From positions 19,817,985-19,881,984 of the forward strand of contig CM035807.1 of the NCBI GenBank assembly GCA_020466095.1: a stretch of DNA of 64,000 nucleotides, written 5' to 3'. Of this stretch, positions 1 through 12,866 are shown piece after piece. Position 1 is the first letter of the stretch; each line of letters starts with the position of its first letter. The position numbers and the translations under genes are program-made. The stretch comes from Chlorops oryzae. Its lineage: Eukaryota; Arthropoda; Insecta; Diptera; Chloropidae. The notes beneath the pieces are model-generated. The model had not been told where the DNA came from. It saw only the letters and a list, made by a program, of their open reading frames with translations, and did not search any database.

Positions 1-2160
1 TAAGTTTTTTTTTTTTTTTGAAAAAGCTCAGTATTTAAAACAAATCCCATAGGGAATAGTGTGAAGTAATTGTTTCAAGGCATGTTCATCTTAGCGAGAC
101 TGTTCACACTATCGAGGTTCAATTTTTTATGTTTAATTTTTTTCAAGTATGCAACTAAATTGAAATGTAAGGTTTACGAAAAAAATATTTTTTTGAATCC
201 CATAGAGTCTATGTGATCAAACCAGCCAATTCAAACAATCCTTTCGAAATCCATTTACAAAAACTGCCTCAAAATTGACAAAAAATCCCTCTAACTAGCA
301 GCACTGAACCCATTCAATATTTAACCCGTTTTATATATGGTAATTTGTTATGCAAGTTTCGAAAAACAAAATCATATGAATTGGCTCAACAGTTGTGAGT
401 ATTATCGTGAAACCCATCATAACTCGGACAAGCTTAAGCTTTCTTACAGCTAAACAGCTGTGATAACCTAAAGGAGTACAATTTTATATCACACTATTTG
501 TTCATACGATTGTCAAGGACGCTTGGCCCCATAAGCTCTTGTCTCTTTAAAACATAAAAGTGTCTTTCCCGAATTCTACAAACGATAGCTGGGTGATGGC
601 CTCAAATCGTTGCGTGTTATTTTTGCTATTCATCTCATTCGTTCTAAAGTTTGATTTTCAACGTAAAGTAAAGAAAAAAGGACACCGTCAAGAAGAATAA
701 GCTTTCTACATTTAAAAAAATCTATATTAGCGTGAATAAAGAAGATAATTTTCTGTACCCTTTATTAATATTTTTTTTTCTTGTTCTATTCCCGCTGAAC
801 CTATATTGTTCTTCCATTGCACTCATTGCGCTCGAGTTTCAGTGAAAAACCCACTTTTGACATCGTTCGAATAACCGCACACTCAAAGAGCAATTCCGGC
901 CAGAGAATCCGAAAACCAGTTATTCATGGCAATCTGAACGCAAAAACGAAATGCCATAACACCAGGCCATAACGTGCGTGCAGAGTTCAGGTTATCCGCA
1001 ATATGCAACCACACAAAATTGTTTGCCTCTTAAGCTTAGCCCAGCTCAGCTGAGCTGTTATTTGTGTGGTTCGATGTTCCTCAGCAAAAGCATAAAAATT
1101 GCATATTCCACGAATGAAGTAGGAAGCTGAACACGTTCATACAAGTGCAAAGTTAGTGGTCAATAGCAATGGCTAAATCGATTCCAGCTGCGGCAATGAC
1201 GCGGATTGAATATTCAACTCGGCGAAACGTATTGTAAAATAATTTATTCATTGGCTAACGATGATGAAGCCAACCTGACTGCGACTGACCTGTTGAATGA
1301 TGGACTTTCATTAAATCACGTGTTCCTATTGTCAATAAAAAACCTTTTTTTTTAATGCTAATTTACGTTGTTTATTTTGCAACTTAATCTGAAAATTATT
1401 TAATAAGTTTCCAAAAGCAGATAAGTTTTTTGAAAAAGGTCAACGAAAAGAGCAGCGAGCCATTTCATCGTGAACGATTTTAACAAATTAAAAATGCGAA
1501 TTGAGAACTGAAATTTATCACAAAGTGATGACCTTTTTATTGGAGAGCAAAAAAGCACTTCCTTTTATGAAACAAAAAAAAGCAAAAAAAATATTCAAAT
1601 TAATTAGCGAAAGAAAATAAATACTGAAAATGTGCGGAAGTTGTTCTGAGTTGGCGGCTACCATTTAATCTTAGCAACAGCGTTGAAGGTACCAGAAATA
1701 TCTACTTGTGATATAGTCAGATGAGCCTAAACAATAAAATACCCAACAGACATATTGTATATAATAAATGTCCATAAAAAAGCTTCAAATTCTGAGCTCT
1801 TTTCTATCACTCTATGGGTATGGTCATTTTGACGCGCCCAATTTTCTTACATATATAATATGATATGTATATATGATATATATAAATATATAAATTCGAT
1901 CGCAGGCTGAAATATACTTGGATCAGATTTAAAACTTCCTCAAAAAGTCTCGATAAATGCAGATTTTTCTAACAGATCCTAACACTAGAGATGTCCGTAC
2001 AATCGTTGCGATCATTGGAATTTTCCTAGAGGATGTCTACGACTATAAAAGAATTCCACATGCCAACTTTTTTTCCTTTCCGCTTTTGAATTTAAAGTAA
2101 GAGACAATTTTCGAGAAACACTCTTTTGCCACTTCCACTTCTCCAATTTCTAGAACCTTT
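1..2160. other. Intergenic DNA, no supported gene
   Basis: AT-rich sequence with poly-A/T runs and a TA-rich dinucleotide tract near 1850-1895. The only coding-like item is a 34-codon + strand frame starting at ATG 596. Its first ~20 residues are hydrophobic like a signal peptide (MASNRCVLFLLFISFVLKF), and possible splice donors lie near 650-665. It could be a far-upstream first exon of the invadolysin gene, but nothing links them. I see no repeat copies elsewhere in the window. Confidence 0.5.
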
Positions 2161-2396
2161 ATTTGGACCGTTCACTTTGAAAGTGGTGTAACTTCATTTT
2201 TCTATTTCCCGTTTCTGAGCGGCTTTGAGGGAAAATTGGGTTAATTTAGTTTTTGGATTCGTGTTAAGCTACCCATTCTAAGGACTTCGCAGTTTTGCTG
2301 GGTGGTGGCGGGTGCTGGGTAATGGACATGCACCACTTAATATCTCGAAATAGAAAAATTGAGTTACACCACTTTCAAAGTAAACGGTACATTTAT
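2161..2396. mobile_element. MITE with ~50-bp inverted ends, copy A
   Basis: The ends are imperfect inverted repeats. The left end contains GTTCACTTTGAAAGTGGTGT and the right end, reversed, contains GTTTACTTTGAAAGTGGTGT. Both continue into a stretch ending in TTTTTCTATTTC. The interior carries the phrase GAGCGGCTTTGAGGGAAAA, which recurs in a second copy at 26563-26713. There is no coding capacity, so this is a non-autonomous DNA element. The superfamily is not determined because no clean target duplication is visible. Confidence 0.7.
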
Positions 2397-4936
2397 TGCT
2401 TTTCAATATTTTCACATATCAAATTTTGTTAAAATATTTGAAAAACTTCCGGGTTTAAAGTAGTTTCGTCAAGGTAGCTCAACTCCTTGGATAAGAAAAC
2501 TGAACACGGATATAGAGACAGACGAACAAACAGACGGAAAACGTACGCACAAACGCAATACACCACCGACACAGAGGGTTTCGGGTATGAAATAATGGTA
2601 CGCAAAAGTTTGTCCAATATTTTTCTCACATATGCTGTTCGGAATTCTTTATGGTTTCATCAAAAAATATCAAAGGTCATAGAGAAAAGTTTTACCCAAG
2701 AAGGTTATATTTTATAATTTTTTTTTTATTTTATGATATATGTACAAGCAGATTGCCCCGGAATAATTAAGAAAACCAGGATTTACCTGTGGGTTATTTT
2801 TGTAAAGAGTTTTGAAATGAACCAAGGTCGTTTAAAATTACGCGCATCTGTTGCGGGTCATAAAATGAAAAGCGTTGCGGTGGGCGGTTATGGTGAAAAC
2901 ACGAATAATGAAGTTTTTTTTTGTCTTCTAATTACACTGAAATCCAGAACGTAAAGCAGATAAAAATCAAAAGAAAAAGCATAAGAAATAACGTTCCAAA
3001 ACAACAACAAAAAGGGATAGAATGGAGAAAAAAGGGAAAAAGATGGCAATATAAATATATGTGAGGAGCGCAACGTGGGCGGAATAACAAACTATCTAAC
3101 AAAAAAAAAAAAAATTGAGAAAAATACATTTTTTCCGAATGATTTTGTTAAAATAGCTATTTTTCAGGTCGTCGAATGGCCGTTGTTGGAGGGAAAGGGA
3201 TCGGACTGAGGCTTACACAAAGCCGCAGCTTTAGGTTTTGTGCAACTGTTTTCAGTTGTTATGGTTTCACGATTCAACGGTTTGCAGATAGGAAAGTGAT
3301 TAAAAAACAAAAATTCCATCCTTCGGATCTGTTTCTGTTCAAGTAAACAAGTACAATCGAGTTTTTTTTTGTTTGCTTTTTGCATTTATTTATTTTTTAT
3401 ATTTAAACGTGCTGTAATATTGAATTTCACTCGGAAATGATAATGCTGTGGGGTAACTTTTAAATCGTAATTTTTGTTTTTCTCAATCAGGTCGTAATTA
3501 TTGCTTTTATCTTGCGAAAAGAAATTAATAATTATGAAATGGAAATTTGCCATCGAAGGTAAAAGCAATAAAATTGGATTTTCTTACTTTTCTTTGTACA
3601 GTGTTCGCTGAATATAAGGACTGACCGCTTTAAAACGGGGCAAATTGTCAAATTTTGATTGCTCAAAGCACTTTGCTCATAACTATTTTTTTTTTCTTAC
3701 ACTTCTCAATGTTTTTTTTTTTGTGTGTCCAGTGATTACTGTTATCACGGCCCCATGTTCTATTGGAATTAAAAACTTTAAATATAAAATTTGTGACTCT
3801 CTTCTGCTGAACCAAAAAAAAAAAAAATGCCATCACAAATCCTTAACAATAAAAATTATGAAATCAAAATATAGCAGGTGGACCATGACGAATAAAACGT
3901 GTCTGGAAAAGATGGACGTGTTATGTCAACTGTCTTGCCCAAGAAAAGAAATTATTTGCAGCATTGGTATAAAGAGACTTTGGATTTTAACAGCTTATCT
4001 GCTTTGATTATTACAATAAAGTGAAATCACCCATGCAAACAAAAGCTTCTTTCACAGTCACGGTTCTATGATCTCAGTACTGACATCTCAACCTTAAACA
4101 CCCTCAAATGGCAATAGGATCCCATAGCCATTCTGTGGTAAATGAGAGAAAATGGCATACTTCTGCAGGGAGCCCAAAACGACCCAGTCGGAAGATGTAA
4201 GGCGGCTTAGCGATTAGCTTTTCCACAATAGCTTCTATGGACTTTTGTGGAATTCGTGAATTTTAACGTTGAGGATGTCAAAGAATATGGTAGGCTATCG
4301 CCGAATCTGTTCCTTCTCAGGACTTTTTTGGGGCACCCTGACAAAGTGTTTTCGGATTGCTCCGAATAGGAGTGTTAAAGGACTCCTAACGGAACTCTTC
4401 AAAGTAGTGCTCTTGCCAAGGCCTCAAAAAACGATCATTTAGGGAGACTAAACAAATCGTTTTTTCAAAATTTATATGTGAAAAAGAGGAGCATTCTAGC
4501 AACCATGAATGATAAATTTTTAGATCCCAAAAAGAACGCATTTTTTCAACTAGGTTCCGTGCTCTTTTCTCCCGAAAATGATGCTCGTTTAGAGCTCCTG
4601 TCGGAGCCTTTCAAAAGCATTTGCGCTACATTTTTCACTTTGTATGTCATCAATGAATTTTTCGTGGAAGAACAAATTCATGCCAGAACGAATTGCCGAC
4701 TGGGGAATTGTTATTAAAGCTCAGCATGCATCCTTTCAAGCATTTTGTACTGTGAAACCTGCATCTAACATTATTATCTATCTATGGCTTCTGTTGAAGC
4801 CATCACAATGTAGCTGAAATTTAATATAGAATATCAAAAGGGAAGCAACATTTTCTCATCATTAAATTTTCTTAAAATCAGAGTACAGAGAACACATAAA
4901 TGTGCATTTTCACGGAAAAGCCCACAGACTTGGCAA
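2397..4936. other. Intergenic DNA, no supported gene
   Basis: Only short chance reading frames with low-complexity translations (poly-F, poly-K, poly-S) are present. Poly-A/T tracts lie near 2710, 3105 and 3820. The phrase GACAGACGAACAAACAGACGG near 2517 resembles a common fly dispersed-repeat tail, also seen near 26925. Nothing else is recognisable. Confidence 0.5.
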
Positions 4937-5393
4937 CCCAGCGGGAAATGTCCCGCGGACATTCCCGATGATGTCCTAGTGACTTCGGAGCCGGAATGCA
5001 TGCTATTTCCGGTGACACTTTGTATGTGACATTATCACCGGAAGATTAGAAAATGTCACTGGTCATGCTAGGGGATGCGATGGCGAAAAAGCATTTGAGA
5101 GCAGCACATTGCTCTTTTCTCTCTAAATGTCAATTTATAGAAACCAGTTTGATAACTCTCTTTTATTTTGCCCTCTCCTTGAATGTTTCGAAAATTTTTA
5201 AAAATCTATTTTTAACAATTTTTGTTCGCCTCTGCCAGGGATCGAACCCGCGGTCTTCGGATTGTGAGTCGAGCACTCATCATCTACGCCACGATGACAT
5301 GTCTTCCAAGATGTCATGCATGACAATGTCACCTATATGCCATCGATGACATCATTGGTGACTTTGTCATGCAGGAGATAATTTCCCGCTGGG
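4937..5393. mobile_element. 457-bp TIR element, CCCAGCGGGAAAT ends, TT/AA target site
   Basis: The element starts CCCAGCGGGAAAT and ends with the exact reverse complement, ATTTCCCGCTGGG. AA flanks both sides (4935-4936 and 5394-5395), consistent with a 2-bp target duplication. The interior is full of variants of one word family: GATGTCC, GTGACA, TGTCATG and GTCAC. A tRNA-like module sits near the right end (5232-5299, minus). There is no transposase, so it is non-autonomous. It shares its architecture with the elements at 22160, 33539 and 46376. Confidence 0.75.
5232..5299 (-). other. tRNA-like module (pseudo-tRNA) inside a TIR element
   Basis: Read on the minus strand, an A-box-like GTGGCGTAGATGATGAG is followed by an anticodon-loop-like CTCACAA and a near-perfect B box, GCGGGTTCGATCCCTGGCA. 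The spacing resembles a tRNA. The anticodon stem is mismatched, so I do not call it a functional tRNA. It is probably a tRNA-derived fragment carried by the 4937-5393 element and could still act as an internal RNA polymerase III promoter. Confidence 0.55.
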
Positions 5394-7166
5394 AAACTTT
5401 ATGGAATATTATTATATTGAAGTTTATTCAAATTCGATGCAGCAATTTCAACATTTCAATACATATTTGTCTTTGAATATTCGCAATTTCATTTTACCGC
5501 ATGCGCCGCACACGACTCCGCAAAACAGGAACGAAAGCAAACAAAAAATCAAAAATCTATAAAATGAAAACAAAAATCATCACGTGTAACAATGTTTTGA
5601 CATGGACAACAAAAATAAACTTGTTTTAAACGACTTTTACGAGACGACTAAGCGAACTTTTGTTAAACATTCTACTCAATCAAATTGGGATATTCTGTCT
5701 CTCGTGCCTTCAGGCTTTCTTGTGACTGGATACATTCTCCTTTATTGACAGCTAAAATCTCTTTCTGAAAATAATGAAATTTTGTGTTTGTTATCACTGA
5801 AAAAGGTTCATAAACAGGAAACAGCCGAATTTCCGGTTCGTTGTTATCTTTGAGACGTCCCTTTTGCAATGTGTCCTTTTTTTATTTTAATGTGTCCTTA
5901 AGGATTTTTTAATGTACTTATTTGTATTCAGCAATATGTGAGCATAATAAATACTGGATTTTTTCCGGACTTCCCTAAGAGACTTTCAAATAAAGTAAAA
6001 TTCTTTTTAATACTTTTTGCTGCCCATAATCTATCCCACGATTGCGAATGTACTCCAGATAGTATGCCTCGCTACGGTATTAAGGAGCACTCAGATGAGG
6101 TTCATGTACTTGAAGAAGTTGACTAGTTATAATTTTTCCACATTTTAATAAAAAAAATTTTAAAAAATTCTTATTGGCTTGGGAGATATAGGCCACAAAA
6201 GATTAAAAGAGGTAAAAAAAAAAAGTCGTAATATTTTTGAGATTCTTACAATTTATAGCTACTAGATGGGGCTTTTTTAGATTAGTTAGTTTCTATAACT
6301 ATTTTTTTCGAGTCCAAGACTACAACCTTGTCATAGATAGGAAAGAAAAATGTTGAACGCGTTACGCGATATAGCCATAAGTAATAATAATAATAATGTG
6401 GGACGTTGGAGAGCCTCAGCTCTCATCAAGTGGCCCCACCGAATTGAAGGAATAGCCGAAGTAGACCATGGTAGAGTTGGGTTCGTTTTCGTCCTTCAAG
6501 ACTCCTTACAAGAGCTGAAGCCATAAGTAAATGCACAACTTAATTCTCGGCTACACTTTTTCAGATCGATTTAAAAAAGAAATTAATACAATCTAACTAA
6601 ACCAAGTGTAGGGAATTGCTATACTGACCGATCACTTTCAGAAACTGCACTCGAATTTTTGTGTCACTGTGTCACATGTAATTATCTTTTTAATAAAATA
6701 GCCTCCCTGAGGAAAGCCACAAAGGTAGTTCGAATTTTCCGAGTATTTAGCCCGCCCCTAGAACACAAAAAAATAAATTCAATTTGTGGTCAATACCGTC
6801 AAATGGAGCTACGTTCATAAAATTGAAGAAAAAAAAAACGTTATAATAATAGCCATCGACCGGCCCCTTACCGGTTCGCCCACGAAAGTGAAAAATTACG
6901 TAAAAGAATGCGAGCAGCTGGCCTATTCAGGCCACTAGTTTTTTTTTTTTATTTAACATGACAATTAAAATTTAACTCACTTAATGGCTCATTTATTAGT
7001 ATCACAATCGATATTATTAATTCGAATAAGGCTAATAAGTGCATTAGACGAACATCGGAACATCGCAGCGTTATGAAAAGATAGTGAAAGCTAACGCGAC
7101 GACAATGCGGCAGCGGCAATAGACACAATACTCTATTGAAAAAGTGGTCGAGAAAAAAAGACAGAC

Positions 7167-7197
<31 letters not shown>

Positions 7198-7683
7198 AGA
7201 GAGAGAGAGGGAGAGAGAGAGTGGCATAATTGGTTTTACTTAACAATTATATCACACAGCGGTCAATTCGAATTTACCTGATGAAAAAGACACTTCGCTG
7301 GTATTGTTGATGTAAAGAAATAAATGTAAAAAAAAAAGAAAAAATTGAAAAAAAATGTGAAAACTTGTTGAAACGCGAACGCTTGCGGTTGTCCCACTGA
7401 ACGCGGCTGACAAATTGACCGTTTGACTGGCGGGTCTTTTGTTAAATGGAAAACCAGAAAGCAATACACCGAAAGTGCACACTGCATGCACAGTCATGCA
7501 TGCAACAAAGGAGCCAGCGCGATCGTATTAACCGCTAATTCAGCTAATTCGAAATGCGTTACGCATGCGCATACGTAAAACAGAGCATGAACGCTAACGC
7601 GTTCCCAAACAGTTCCATTATAATCTATCACTTATGGAGTGGGGCGATGTGATCGCTGATGGCCCACACGCACACATGTACAC
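5394..7683. other. Intergenic DNA, no supported gene
   Basis: AT-rich with a short TAA repeat near 6385-6396 and a GA-rich microsatellite at 7163-7222. The stretch 6400-6530 is less AT-rich and looks like transposon debris, but I see no second copy in this window. Frames here are short and low-complexity. Confidence 0.45.
7163..7222. repeat. GA/AGAGAG microsatellite
   Basis: A nearly uninterrupted GA dinucleotide tract, preceded by AAAG-rich sequence. It produces spurious Ser/Leu-rich frames on the minus strand. Confidence 0.85.
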
Positions 7684-8300
7684 TAGGGTGTCCCAAGATA
7701 TAAGGGAGGATTTTATTTTCCCAAAAATCGAAACGCATACCCTCCAATTTTTTTCTAAATGGTCCAATTAGCTTAAATATGAAATATTATTGAGATTGGA
7801 ATACGATAACCCGTGCCGAATTCCCTTCGAAGTTTGGTATGAAGTCTCTTCAAATTTAGTCCCCCAAAAGTATGAATCGAAATTTTTTATATTAAAAATC
7901 GAAGGTTTTCCTGAAAATATTGCAACATAACCAAGATATCAGAAATATATAATGAAATCATGTTTATTGTGCATTATAGTTCGAACAAAATTTCACTGGA
8001 AAATACTCAAAACTAATAGGAAATTTTAGCCTTAAATATTGAATGCATGCCTTGAGGGTACAAATCATATCAAAATTCAACGCTTAAGATTTGTTTATAT
8101 TCAAAGATCTCACTCAGTTTTCATTTGACCTGGTAACATTATGGTTTAAAATTTTACCAATTGAATGGGCTTGCGATTATAAAATCTTTATAGTTTTATA
8201 CACAAGTGTTTGGTCTGGTAAAATATATTTAAAATCAGAAAAATTTTCTAAAAGTTTAAGATTTTTAAATTTCCATAAGTTTGGTGGAGCTCTTTTTAGT
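7684..8300 (+). repeat. Left long terminal inverted repeat of hAT-like element
   Basis: Pairs with 10090-10701 on the opposite strand. Shared landmarks include ATCGTATTCCAATCTCAATA (read on one arm) and ACTCAAAACTAATAGGAAAT. Identity drops toward the inner end, so the inner boundary is approximate. Confidence 0.8.
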
Positions 8301-9380
8301 AGACTATCTAACCTCACATTTTTTTTGTCATGATAACAATCGCAAACTTAATGGTGTGAAGGTAGGACCACGCCCTGCCGAATGTCATTGGAACTTTTAG
8401 ATGCTAGCTAAGAAGGCTATAGCGCTCCAAAGTACGAAGGTTTCGTACTTCTATTGATATCATTAAGCAAATATGAAAGTTAAATCAAAATCGCACACTC
8501 CCAACACCACCCGTCCTACCACACTATACATCCAACAAGTTTGTCCATATAAAACTTGTTTTTAATTTAGAATGCTTTAAAATGTCATACAGACCTCAAA
8601 AATCAATATGAACCTATTCTAAGAACTTACTCAAAGATGAGTCCGCCCAAAACTAATCTCTTAATACAAGACAAATGTCTATATTTCTTAATTTAAAAAA
8701 AATGTTCCTATTTTTGGAAATTTTTTAGATGTTTGGTATAATTTATACTTTTTTAAGGCAAACACATTTAGCGTTTTAATGCAATTTCGAAAACTGCTCA
8801 TTTTAATCATCTGCTTTGCGAGTTTTTACGTTTAACTTTTAAATATCGACTCAAAGATTTTGAAAACTTTAAAAACGTTAGACATCGAGATAACATAAGT
8901 TCTAGTCGGAATGGCTGTGTTACGGGTGTTACATGTAGAGTGATTTGCTTGGTCTTGCTCTTATGCAAAACGGTTTTAAAAAGTAATAATTTTTACCAAA
9001 ATACTTATTAAAATATTAAGTAGTAATAGTTTTTGGGTATATAATAAGTGTTCTTTTTAGTAAAGAAACTTCAGTTATAGGTTGTAAGTAAGGTCAGTGC
9101 ACCACATAAAGCCCACCTAAGACCTCTTCCATTGCAGCGTACAAAGTATTGATGATACAGGCCCGATTGTTTTTGTGTTGTTTTATTTGATAAATTTTCT
9201 ATAGAACAACAAAAAATTCTACCAAAAAACCTTATCGGAAAAGCTCTTAAAATACGATTTAAAAAAAAAGACTTTTTGGGCCTTACGAGGAACATGTGTA
9301 ACTTAAAAGGCCCATTTATTCCTTGTTTGAGATTATGAACCCAAACCTGCATTATTTATTTTTGTTAGCTTTATAGGTAA

Positions 9381-9520
9381 GGGGCTCTCTCCAGTTCTGT
9401 CAGAAATGAAACAGAAATGAAAAACTTCATATAAAAAAACGCTCAGAAAATTTCTGATTCATTTCTGAAGCGTTTTTTTATATCAAGTTTTTTATTTCTG
9501 ACAGAACTGGAGAGAGCCCC
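9381..9520. mobile_element. 140-bp near-perfect palindromic MITE
   Basis: Starts GGGGCTCTCTCCAGTTCTGT and ends with its exact reverse complement at 9501-9520. The whole unit folds into one long hairpin, with a ~12-base insertion in the left arm (GAAACAGAAATG) and a small loop. The flanks read TAA on each side. A partial relative occurs at 41851-41880 (CTTCAGTTCTGTCAGAAAT), which suggests a dispersed family. The unit is nested inside the hAT-like element, so it inserted later or was captured by it. Confidence 0.8.
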
Positions 9521-10089
9521 TAAATCTATATTGTAAAAGCTAGTAAAAAAAAAAATTAAAATAACAGGAACAATTCGTTTATTTAAAAAAAAACTAATTA
9601 AATGTAACTCAGCTTTTTTAAATTACGAATAAAAAATAAAACGCTATTTAAGGATAAAAAAAAACGTATAGTTGCCGTTCGTCCTACTATTTTGACTTCA
9701 GAGCAACTCAAAAAATGGTTTCTTAATGTCCGTCAGGGCATTTTTTTTTATGGGCCTTCAGAGGCTTACCAAGAAAAAAATGTGCAATAGAATTTTTTAC
9801 CATAAACATACCTCTGCATCTTCACAATACAACAAAATTTCTTATTTTAAGAAAGCATAATATATAATTATTTGTTAAGCGCGGACCACTATAAAAATGC
9901 CATTTTTACGTCTCTGTTATTTTCAATTGACTGTGGGCGCCGCAATAATTGTGCGATTGTCTGAATTTTTTATTTCTGCAAAATAACTTAAGGACATGTT
10001 TTAACATGTGCAAGTACAAGAACATTTGATAGTTAGAAGTTGGTTAAAATGAAAGTGGGCCTTACGAGGAAACGGGCTTTACGTGATGC

Positions 10090-10701
10090 ACTTCTCTTAC
10101 AAAGTAGTTCTACCTGACTTATGAAAAATCGGAAAAATCAACGATTTAAAATTTTTTTTCAAATTTACAATATATTTTACTATACCATACATTGCGTATA
10201 AAATATTTAAACTTTTAAAACCACTATCCAGTTTTATTAGTAACATTTTAAGCCCTTGTATGTCCAGATCAGGTAAAAAATGTGCGAGATATTCGAGAAT
10301 TAACAAATTTGAGGCGTTGAATTTTAATATGAATTGTACCCTCAAGGTATGCATGTCAATATTTAGGGCTAAAATTTCCTATTAGTTTTGAGTATTTTCC
10401 AGAGAAATTTTGCTCGAGCTATGATGATGAAAACATTATTTCACTATATATTTCTGACATCGTGGTAATGTTGCTATATTTTCAAGAAAACCCACGATTC
10501 TTAATATCAAAATTTTTCGATGCATACTTTTGGGGGACTTAATTTTAAGAGACTTCATACCAAACTTCGAACGAAATTCGGCACGGGTTATCGTATTCCA
10601 ATCTCAATAATATTTAATATTTAAGCTAATAGGACCATTTAGAAAAAAATTGGAGGGTATGCGTTTACTAAAAATTAATTTCATATTTTTGAGACACCCT
10701 A
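10090..10701 (-). repeat. Right long terminal inverted repeat of hAT-like element
   Basis: Reverse complement of the left arm at 7684-8300. Its outer end, GAGACACCCTA, abuts the target duplication ATGTACAC. Confidence 0.8.
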
Positions 10702-10709
10702 ATGTACAC

Positions 10710-12866
10710 ACACACAACAATTGCTCCCATAAATAAATGATGAATTTCTTAGGCGCAAGTTTTTTCTTCGCTTCGAAATTTTTCAACGCAATTGTTGCGA
10801 ACATATTTTCAATTTGTTTGCTCACCTGGAACCTGAATTATTTATTATTGTATTTTTTCTTCTATTAATTTTTTTTATATATTTTTCATTTTGCATCTTT
10901 GTCAATATTTAGCTTCGAACACATCAACGCTTTTGTTGACTTAAAGCGAACGAAACCGATAAAAAAGGAAAACACTTGAAGTGCGTGTCGACCTATTTGC
11001 AAAATGTTGATAAAGTAACCGCGAGCTCATCATCATGCAAGATTAATTTCGCCTGCAATCGCTGATGGCATACAATATCAATCGCTTCGTTAGATTTTGG
11101 GTTATTGAAAAAAAAAATTTTTTTTGCAGAAACCATAAGGATCAAAACCCTTCTTTTCTGACCAGAGAATGTCACACGAATTTCCTGTCAATGTATATAA
11201 ATATTTTATCTTTTATATTAATCATAAGTTTAAGCTTAAAGTTTCATCACGCTAGCCTTATTAGAAAAAGAGAAGAAATTTTCCTCGGTGTAGACGTCTT
11301 TAGGGAGCACAAATGTTCTAAGAAGTTCTATCGTGAACAGGGAAATAACACTTCCCATAATACTCAAAGAGGCCCCGAAAAAACCCCTCGGGAAGAAAAA
11401 TTCCACTCTACGCTCCAGCTTAATCACAAGAATCGACTTAACAATTTATCCCAGCGATACGCAAAAAATGTTCTTTCAATAATAAATTCTCCATTCTTAT
11501 TTATATTAACCCTCTTATTCCTGGCTCCGTCTCTAGACGGACTTTTTTCGAACAAATTACAAAAAAAAAACTAACAATAATTATTTCAGATTCATGTTTT
11601 TCTACCCAAATTTATTCATATTTGAACTTTTAATTGAAAAACAAAATTGTGGCAGGGTTAAAACTTCCCATTTGATTCTGTTAGCTTGGAAAAAACTCTT
11701 CCCCCAAGAACTGGTCTTGCACTTCATTCATAAAATCGGCTCTAAGCTTCGCTCACCATCCACACGTCCAATGCCAACACACCTAGAAAAATTTAACTTC
11801 TTACAAATTCACAGCTGCTCCCACACGGTTCTCGAACCTCTTCAGATGGTAAACAAATGCAAGCGTTTTTCCTAAACGCAACATCCCCCCTCCTCCTGTC
11901 CTTTAAGGCTCAAGAGTATGAATGGAAAACCGAATAGAATCGATTCGAGTCGAGTCGACTTGGCTCGAATGGCAACAAATTGGCAACATGAAACAAAAGC
12001 ATCACGACATTTTGTTGCTTCATTTTCGAATCGACTTGAGATAAAAAAAGCTTAAAATGTCAATTGGGTCGAGGAGAAAACTTTGACTTTTAAAGTTTAT
12101 TGTTATTTCACATTGAATTATTCTTCGAGCTCACTGAGTAAACATTTATTTGGGATGGAAAAATTAAGAGTAGCAATAATTTTGCCTTTGAAGTAGTCTG
12201 AAATCATTCATTATGGCTAATCAAAAATTTGTTTAATCTAGCATTCGTTTTAGGACTCCTGCAAGGGGTCCCGACTCCGGGTGAAAACCCTGAACGAAAG
12301 TTCTGTGCAAAGTTGCCTTATATTTTATTTTATTTTTTTTAGTCTAACTGCGTAGTCTAAGCTACATATACTTATTGCAGAGACCCATTCTTACGAGGGT
12401 TAGAGTAAGGACTTTTTTCGATTGTTTTTTTTTGCCCATAAAAATCCACTTCTCTTCGCTGACCTGTCTTCATTAATAGAGAAATCTAGCCACCCACAAG
12501 CCTTCCGAATTTCTGTTACCATGCAACGACATAAGCGCATTAATTCAATACAATTCAAAATACAGTATTCTCCCGATACAGGAACCAACAAGAATGGAAA
12601 CAAACCCGGAGTCGAAAGCGAGGAAACCTATAATCTATGGTTTGCAAAAAAATTCCCTTAAAAGAGCAAAAATCTGGTTTAAAAACGATAAAAAAATGCG
12701 CTTAAAGTGTCCAAATCAATGTGTCTGGAAAACGTCTTTAAAATCTTTGACAAATACCCAAAAATACGAATAAACCCCCTAAAAATAAAATATTTTTAAT
12801 CAGTTTTAAACCATAAGACAAAGACCTTAAGGGCTTTTTTCACCGGGATGAGTTTGGTGACTTTAC
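10710..12866. other. Intergenic DNA, no supported gene
   Basis: A 169-codon + strand frame lies at 11065-11574. It is AT-driven, lacks a recognisable domain and contains poly-lysine/phenylalanine stretches, so I do not call it a gene. Near 11806-11840 a short segment between a possible acceptor and donor reads C-x-H in frame with the first visible invadolysin exon, but this is too weak to call. Confidence 0.4.

Larger units (their letters stand above)
7684..10701. mobile_element. 3.0-kb hAT-like non-autonomous element with ~600-bp TIRs
   Basis: The left terminus is TAGGGTGTCCCAA and the right terminus, reversed, is TAGGGTGTCTCAA. A perfect 8-bp target duplication, ATGTACAC, flanks the element at 7676-7683 and 10702-10709. 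The inverted repeats are long: about 7684-8300 matches the reverse complement of about 10090-10701 with modest divergence. Eight-base duplications and TAGNG ends fit the hAT superfamily; P elements also make 8-bp duplications. The interior (about 8300-10090) has no transposase frame. It carries a nested 140-bp palindrome at 9381-9520. Confidence 0.85.

Noticed and set aside
5232..5299. Functional tRNA gene
   Set aside because: A and B boxes are good but the anticodon stem is mismatched and no paired acceptor stem is visible.
7163..7227. Minus-strand Ser/Leu-rich 92-codon frame
   Set aside because: Driven by the GA microsatellite and flanking AT-rich DNA.
11065..11574. 169-codon + strand frame, the second longest single-exon frame away from genes
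   Set aside because: AT-driven composition, Lys/Phe runs and no recognisable domain; the TA-poor stop pattern fits chance in AT-rich DNA.
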